Assembly: GCA_031254265.1 (NCBI GenBank)
Contig: JAIRUV010000146.1
Span: forward strand, 1 to 9,353
DNA: 9,353 nt
Source of the DNA: Candidatus Methanoplasma sp.
GTDB taxonomy: Archaea > Thermoplasmatota > Thermoplasmata > Methanomassiliicoccales > Methanomethylophilaceae
Direction of reading: 5' to 3'
Shown here: in pieces, positions 6,000-9,353 of the stretch
How positions within the stretch are numbered: the stretch's first letter is position 1
Layout: each line of letters opens with the position of its first letter
The notes under the pieces: model-generated
The model's input: the letters and a program-made list of their open reading frames with translations, nothing else
Database searches by the model: none
What the model was told of the DNA's origin: nothing
Program-made: the position numbers and the translations under genes

Positions 6000-7616
6000 T
6001 TATGTAGTCTCTTCCGTCTCTGCGGTATCTGTTCTTCTTGACCTTGTCACAAGGATCATGACCGCCAGCGCTATCACGGACAGCGGAAGCGCCACCACCA
6101 ATGCGTCAACGAACTTCAGGGATCCTTCCATGAATAGGACCTGGTTCCCCGTGATCCATTTGCATATTGGAAGGAACACCGATGAGCTGGAATTGATGAA
6201 CAACGCCCAGAAGAGGTATGTTGCCGCACCCACTGCCATGCTGACAATGGCTACCATCTTGTTCGGCAGTTTCGCGAAGAGGCCGTAGGACATCATAGGA
6301 AGCATCGCCGCGGCGGTCATGCCCATGAACAGGGATGTTGCTTTGGCGATGATGTCGTTAGGCATGAGATAACAGTACACAACGACCATGACCATCATTA
6401 TCGCGGTCACGCTCCTGTTGACCTTCAGGGACTGGGAGTCCTCCTCGCTCTTCGTCTTCCTGTTCTTGAACAAGGTGTAAGCATCATGCCCTCCCGCCGC
6501 GCCTATTGTGTGCATGAGGGCGCTGATGGTGGAGATCGAAGCGCAGAGAAGGGACAGCACGAACACACTGATGAACACGTCGCCGAATGAGATGCCGTTG
6601 AACACTTCAAGGACATACTGAGGTATGATGAAGTCAACCCCGAGGTTGAGACTCTTTATGTATTGGAGAGAGCCCATTCCGTGCTGTTCGAAGAAGTATG
6701 CGTTTGTGAGGGGGCCCACAGAGTAAGCGATGCCCACGATGACCAGCATGAATATGCTCCCGACAATGAGCGAGCGGTTGAGCATCCTGTCGTCCTTGGC
6801 GGACATGAATCTGACCACCAGCTGAGGTTGAGTAAGAGCGCCGATACCCACTCCAAGAATGAATGTCGACACCACCAGCCACCACTCCTCCGAAAGGAAT
6901 GAGGGAGCACCTGCCAGCCCGGTGGCCCCGTCAAGCACGCCGGTCTGCGGGATGCCGCCGAGGGCCGAGAAATCACCTACTGTGTAGACGGTGACGGCAA
7001 GTATCACTACCATGCCGACTATCATAACGCTTGCCTGCAGGATGTCGTTATACATGACGGCGATTATGCCGCCGTAGACCACATACAATCCAACGACGAC
7101 AGCCAATATTATCAGGATGATGTCGTAGAATTCTCCCAGCCCGGTCAGGATGACAAGGGAGTTCACTCCTCCCTTCAACACTGCGGCGCAGTATATCGGC
7201 ATCATGATGATTATTATCCCTGCCGTGAAACCGCGTATCCCCTTGGATTTGAATATCTTTCCCATCAGGTCTGCGAACGTGGATGCCCCGAGCCTTCTGC
7301 CGATCCTCCTGACCCTGGGTCCGAACAGGACGAAGGCCACGAACAGGCCCAGGAAAAGATTGAGGAAACAGAGCCACATCAGGCTCGGGCCGTGAACGGC
7401 CGCCTGGCCTCCGAACCCGACGATAGCGGAGGCACTCAGGAACGTTGCTCCGTAAGACAAAGCGATCATCATTGTGCTCGCCTTGTTCCTTCCAAGGAGG
7501 AAATGCTGGCTGTCCTTTGTGTTCCGATAACCTAAAAATCCCAGCAATATCATCGATCCGATGAAGGCCACCATTATTCCCAAGAAAAGGCCCATAGGCA
7601 CTCCCTCAGCGGCCAT
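6000..7616 (-). CDS. Sodium:solute symporter family permease
   Basis: A 538-residue membrane protein of about 13 hydrophobic segments, the normal size for the sodium:solute symporter (SSS) family. The first helix is followed by GYRNTKDSQHFLLGRNK, a variant of the family's motif before helix 2, then ALSYGATFLSASAIVGFGG. ADLMGKIF, VVYGGIIAVMYNDILQ and ALTQPQLVVRFMSAKD match further conserved loops. CASISTISALMH in the eighth core region supplies the serine/threonine pair that normally binds sodium. The substrate cannot be read from sequence; a small carboxylate such as acetate, or an amino acid or vitamin, are family options. The ATG at 7616 overlaps the stop of the small accessory gene (TGATG), so the two are coupled. 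A GTG at 7619 would add one residue. The C-terminus is a short polar tail rich in Thr and Glu. A hairpin follows the stop. Confidence 0.92.
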   Translation of the reverse strand: MAAEGVPMGLFLGIMVAFIGSMILLGFLGYRNTKDSQHFLLGRNKASTMMIALSYGATFLSASAIVGFGGQAAVHGPSLMWLCFLNLFLGLFVAFVLFGPRVRRIGRRLGASTFADLMGKIFKSKGIRGFTAGIIIIMMPIYCAAVLKGGVNSLVILTGLGEFYDIILIILAVVVGLYVVYGGIIAVMYNDILQASVMIVGMVVILAVTVYTVGDFSALGGIPQTGVLDGATGLAGAPSFLSEEWWLVVSTFILGVGIGALTQPQLVVRFMSAKDDRMLNRSLIVGSIFMLVIVGIAYSVGPLTNAYFFEQHGMGSLQYIKSLNLGVDFIIPQYVLEVFNGISFGDVFISVFVLSLLCASISTISALMHTIGAAGGHDAYTLFKNRKTKSEEDSQSLKVNRSVTAIMMVMVVVYCYLMPNDIIAKATSLFMGMTAAAMLPMMSYGLFAKLPNKMVAIVSMAVGAATYLFWALFINSSSSVFLPICKWITGNQVLFMEGSLKFVDALVVALPLSVIALAVMILVTRSRRTDTAETEETT

Positions 7617-7747
7617 CACTCATCACCGTCCTCTTCTGTCGGTCCATTCCTTCTGAGTACTGCCCATATGCAGCATAATGCAGTGGTCAGGAAGCATCCG
7701 AGGTATGCTCCGATTATCCACGGGTCACTGATTCCGAACAACATCAT
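7616..7747 (-). CDS. Symporter small accessory protein (43 aa)
   Basis: A 43-residue protein read from ATG 7747 to the TGA at 7618-7616. It opens with LFGISDPWIIGAYLGC, continues as a single membrane helix to about residue 31 (WAVL), and ends in a short charged tail (RRNGPTEEDGDE). The (L)FGI-x-DP-W-I-x-(G/A)-Y pattern followed by one helix is what I know from the small accessory proteins encoded directly before SSS-family symporters in archaea. The TGA shares its A with the ATG of the symporter (TGATG), which argues strongly for a real, translationally coupled gene. A second in-frame ATG follows the first. A GGTG at -10 to -7 could serve as a weak ribosome site. It probably binds or stabilises the symporter in the membrane; that role is inferred. 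Confidence 0.85.
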   Translation of the reverse strand: MMLFGISDPWIIGAYLGCFLTTALCCIWAVLRRNGPTEEDGDE

Positions 7748-7759
7748 TTCTTACACCAT

Positions 7760-7810
7760 CGTGCTATGTGTTAGCACGGTACATGCCTCAACAGTATTTA
7801 ATACATGCCA
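7760..7810 (-). promoter_or_regulatory. Symporter operon promoter with operator-like repeats
   Basis: A TATA element lies in the 11-bp palindrome GTATTTAATAC (7794-7804), giving an expected transcription start near 7773 and a leader of about 26 nt. A perfect inverted repeat CGTGCTA-TGTGT-TAGCACG (7760-7778) sits over that start. Two copies of TACATGCC (7780-7787 and 7802-7809) lie 22 bp apart, one on each side of the TATA box. The arrangement suggests repressor or activator control. The palindrome could also form a 5' hairpin. Confidence 0.6.
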
Positions 7811-7860
7811 CTCAAAGGTTTTGAAGGGAACAGAATACGTCTGGATTTCCAAGTTTGTAT

Positions 7861-7877
7861 GGAAAGATATTAAATAT
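7861..7877 (+). promoter_or_regulatory. SRP RNA promoter (BRE and TATA)
   Basis: A purine-rich GGAAAG (7861-7866) followed by TTAAATAT (7870-7877) matches an archaeal BRE plus TATA box. Its centre is about 25 nt before the 5' end of the predicted SRP RNA at 7898, the standard spacing. Confidence 0.75.
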
Positions 7878-7897
7878 TCTCCTTCAATAGTCCTGAC

Positions 7898-8201
7898 GTT
7901 AGGCTTGACCGGGGAGCTTGGCGTGCCCTACACCCGCAACCGTCAATAGCGGGGGTGACAGCAGAGGGCGGCAGAGCCGATGGTCCAAGCCCGCAAAGTA
8001 ACTATGAGATCTTGTCCTGCAGAGCCGGAGTTTGTGTGCCGAACGACCGGAGGGTCGTATCGCTCACATTGATCGGGGAGACCGGGCCAGGTCCTGACGG
8101 GAGCAGCTTTACCTCGTGCTACTGACGTTTGCGGGGTGGCAGGGTTGAGAAACGATGCGGTCCACTGGGATCGGAGGTGATGTCCACCTCTGTGGCCTAA
8201 C
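7898..8201 (+). ncRNA. ffs: Archaeal signal recognition particle (7S) RNA
   Basis: About 304 nt, the usual archaeal 7S length. The ends pair as GTTAGGC (7898-7904) with GCCTAAC (8195-8201), forming archaeal helix 1. The 5' Alu domain shows the CCCGC (7933-7937) and GCGGG hairpin region. Helix 6 is visible as ACGACC-GGAG-GGTCGT (8043-8058) with a GNAR loop, the SRP19 site. The strongly conserved helix 8 core follows: CCAGG (8087-8091), an apical stem, then GGGAGCAGC (8099-8107), the binding site for SRP54. Here the apical loop is UGAC (8095-8098) where GGAA is usual. The RNA scaffolds the particle that targets nascent membrane and secreted proteins. The ends are inferred from pairing and could be off by a few bases. 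The 3' end is 2 nt from the stop of the convergent gene. Confidence 0.93.
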
Positions 8202-8203
8202 AC

Positions 8204-9181
8204 TTACTTCCTTCTAGGCGAACATCCTGTGATGATTTCCTTCTCAAAATCGAAAAGGACCTCGGTCTTTCCGTCCATGGTGAGTTTGAGCGCCATCGTA
8301 TCATCTATCTTTCCGACGACAGCACCAGAACACCCGACGGTCTCGAACAGTTCTATGATCCTCGATGAGTTCTCGGGAGGACAGGAGAACACGAACCCGC
8401 AGCCCTGGTATGAAAGAAGCCATCGTATAAGGTCAACGCCCTTGGGGATAGGTATCTTGCCGATATCGACGGTGCCGCCCTTCATCGAACTCTCAAGCAT
8501 CATGCCCAGCGTCCCGAGGCATCCGGGATTGCTCATGTCCTTGGCGGAACTGGCAAGATGTTCCGATGCAATAACGGTCATCATCTCCATCTGAGCCCGG
8601 ACAAGCGCGCCGTCCTTTTTCGTTGTGGTGTCCCATGCATATCTGAGGCCTTCCGGAAAAGAGCCGTCGAGATCCATCACGAAAACGATATCGTCACCCG
8701 CCTTGGCTTTGCAGCTAAGGATTATGTCATTTTTTGGGACAGTGCCTATTATCGAGATGTCGATAGCATTGTACCTGCAGTCAGGGTGGGTGTGCCCCCC
8801 TACGATGGGAACATTGAACTTCTTGACGGCATCAGCCATTCCTCTCAGTATTTGGACGCACACCTTGCTTTTCGATATGGATATGACATCGACCATCGCC
8901 AGAGGCTTACCTCCCATGGCCGCTATGTCGTTCACATTGACAAGGACAGCAAAATCTCCTGCATAATATGGTTCGGAATCAACAAGGGATTCCATAATGC
9001 CGTCGGCGGCGAACAGTATGTAGTTATCGCCGTATTCCACCGCCGCCGCATCCTCTCCCTCGGAGGCCGCAATGTGGGGGAACTCCTTTGCAGTAAGAGT
9101 TCCCACGATCTCGTACACAGCCTTCTTGCGTGTCACTCCCGGGTATGTTCTTATTGACTCGATAATGGCCTCCAGAGTCAT
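8204..9181 (-). CDS. Methanogenesis marker protein 2 (AIR synthase-related)
   Basis: A 325-residue protein of the PurM/ThiL/SelD-like fold. Visible motifs are GEDAAAV at 42-48, AADGI at 58-62, VNVNDIAAMGGKPLA at 81-95 and GGHTHPD at 128-134, which correspond to the ATP- and metal-binding N-terminal half of this superfamily. The C-terminal half carries the second alpha/beta domain (SNPGCLGTLGMM). This pattern matches methanogenesis marker 2, a family confined to methanogens and close relatives; its biochemical job is not settled. The frame is open to 9334, but the extension crosses an oligo-T terminator, and homology begins at MTLEAIIESIRTYPGVTRK. The ATG at 9181 has GAGG 6 nt upstream. A TATA-like box about 26 nt upstream would instead make it leaderless. 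The gene converges on the SRP RNA. Confidence 0.93.
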   Translation of the reverse strand: MTLEAIIESIRTYPGVTRKKAVYEIVGTLTAKEFPHIAASEGEDAAAVEYGDNYILFAADGIMESLVDSEPYYAGDFAVLVNVNDIAAMGGKPLAMVDVISISKSKVCVQILRGMADAVKKFNVPIVGGHTHPDCRYNAIDISIIGTVPKNDIILSCKAKAGDDIVFVMDLDGSFPEGLRYAWDTTTKKDGALVRAQMEMMTVIASEHLASSAKDMSNPGCLGTLGMMLESSMKGGTVDIGKIPIPKGVDLIRWLLSYQGCGFVFSCPPENSSRIIELFETVGCSGAVVGKIDDTMALKLTMDGKTEVLFDFEKEIITGCSPRRK

Positions 9182-9202
9182 TGACAACCTCATACACGAT
9201 GA

Positions 9203-9212
9203 TAGATAAAGC
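9203..9212 (-). promoter_or_regulatory. Possible TATA box for methanogenesis marker 2
   Basis: The minus strand reads GCTTTATCTA with its centre about 26 nt before ATG 9181, which would put the transcription start at the start codon. A GAGG ribosome site between the box and the ATG argues for a more upstream promoter instead, such as the AT-rich DNA near 9248-9272. The choice is open. Confidence 0.35.
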
Positions 9213-9262
9213 TTATTCGTCTCTCGGGTCACTTGTCTCGATGCGCAATAAGTTATTCGTCG

Positions 9263-9291
9263 AAAAATAAAAAAGATGGGACAGATGCCCC
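9263..9291 (-). terminator. Intrinsic-type terminator of the gene at the right edge
   Basis: On the minus strand a hairpin GGGGC-ATCT-GTCCC (9291-9278, one G-U pair) is followed within 3 nt by TTTTTTATTTTT (9274-9263). It begins about 20 nt after the TGA at 9314-9312. Oligo-T of this kind terminates archaeal RNA polymerase. Confidence 0.6.
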
Positions 9292-9311
9292 TTGTTTGTG
9301 CTGTTTGTGGT

Positions 9312-9353
9312 TCAGGTGTGTCCTTCCGTCTCACGTATATCTTCTGTCTCCTC
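9312..9353 (-). CDS. C-terminal end of an upstream gene
   Basis: The last 13 codons of a minus-strand frame read EETEDIRETEGHT before a TGA at 9314-9312. The acidic, polar tail looks like a protein C-terminus, and the terminator-like oligo-T lies just downstream. Too little is visible to name the protein, and the assignment of this frame rests mainly on the terminator position. Confidence 0.4.
   Translation of the reverse strand, partial: EETEDIRETEGHT

Noticed and set aside
7668..7949. Plus-strand protein gene between the symporter promoter and the SRP RNA
   Set aside because: It overlaps the accessory gene, two promoters and the SRP RNA 5' end, and its sequence looks like translated intergenic DNA.
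7943..8203. Open frame on the minus strand across the SRP RNA
   Set aside because: It is antisense to a clearly structured RNA gene and has no recognisable protein features.
9182..9334. N-terminal extension of methanogenesis marker 2
   Set aside because: It translates an oligo-T terminator and AT-rich promoter DNA; the conserved protein starts at 9181 behind a GAGG.

Overview
The window looks like a piece of a methanogenic euryarchaeal chromosome. The archaeal signs are a replication factor C large subunit, a single-domain archaeal-type TYW1, a roughly 300-nt 7S/SRP RNA with a helix 6, and TATA boxes lying 26-31 nt upstream of several start codons. The methanogen sign is a methanogenesis marker protein 2 gene. 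Moderate GC content and many short-leader or leaderless promoters would suit the Thermoplasmata/Methanomassiliicoccales lineage, but that placement is an inference.

Left part (1-2078). A minus-strand pair encodes an HPr-kinase/PEP-carboxykinase-like P-loop protein (258-1214) and a membrane protein cut by the window edge (1-261), overlapping as ATGA. Diverging from them is a plus-strand pair, a stand-alone flavodoxin (1393-1800) and a DUF1294 membrane protein (1797-2078), also overlapping as ATGA.

Centre (2056-5765). A tight minus-strand run of four genes reads ABC ATPase, double zinc-ribbon membrane protein, RfcL, TYW1, with gaps of 21, 6 and 8 nt. It looks like an operon joining housekeeping functions (clamp loading, wyosine tRNA modification) to a less understood ATPase and membrane protein. 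TYW1 overlaps DUF1294 tail to tail by 23 nt. The 234-nt gap at 5766-5999 has no gene. It holds a TATA box for the ABC gene, a GC hairpin, a dense set of TATAC-containing inverted repeats and the probable terminator of the symporter.

Right part (6000-9353). A sodium:solute symporter (6000-7616) is preceded by a 43-residue single-TM gene (7616-7747) of the symporter small accessory type, joined as TGATG. Their promoter carries a perfect 7-bp inverted repeat over the predicted transcription start and two TACATGCC copies flanking the TATA box. The SRP RNA gene (about 7898-8201, plus strand) has its own promoter and ends 2 nt before the stop codon of the convergent methanogenesis marker 2 gene (8204-9181). 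At the far right are a terminator and the probable last codons of another minus-strand gene.

No CRISPR array, insertion sequence, phage gene or tRNA was seen. Most genes are ordinary archaeal core or transport genes. The less expected items are the palindromic arrays in the two symporter-flanking gaps, the UGAC loop in SRP helix 8, the HPr-kinase-like gene with its membrane partner, and the flavodoxin lying next to TYW1.
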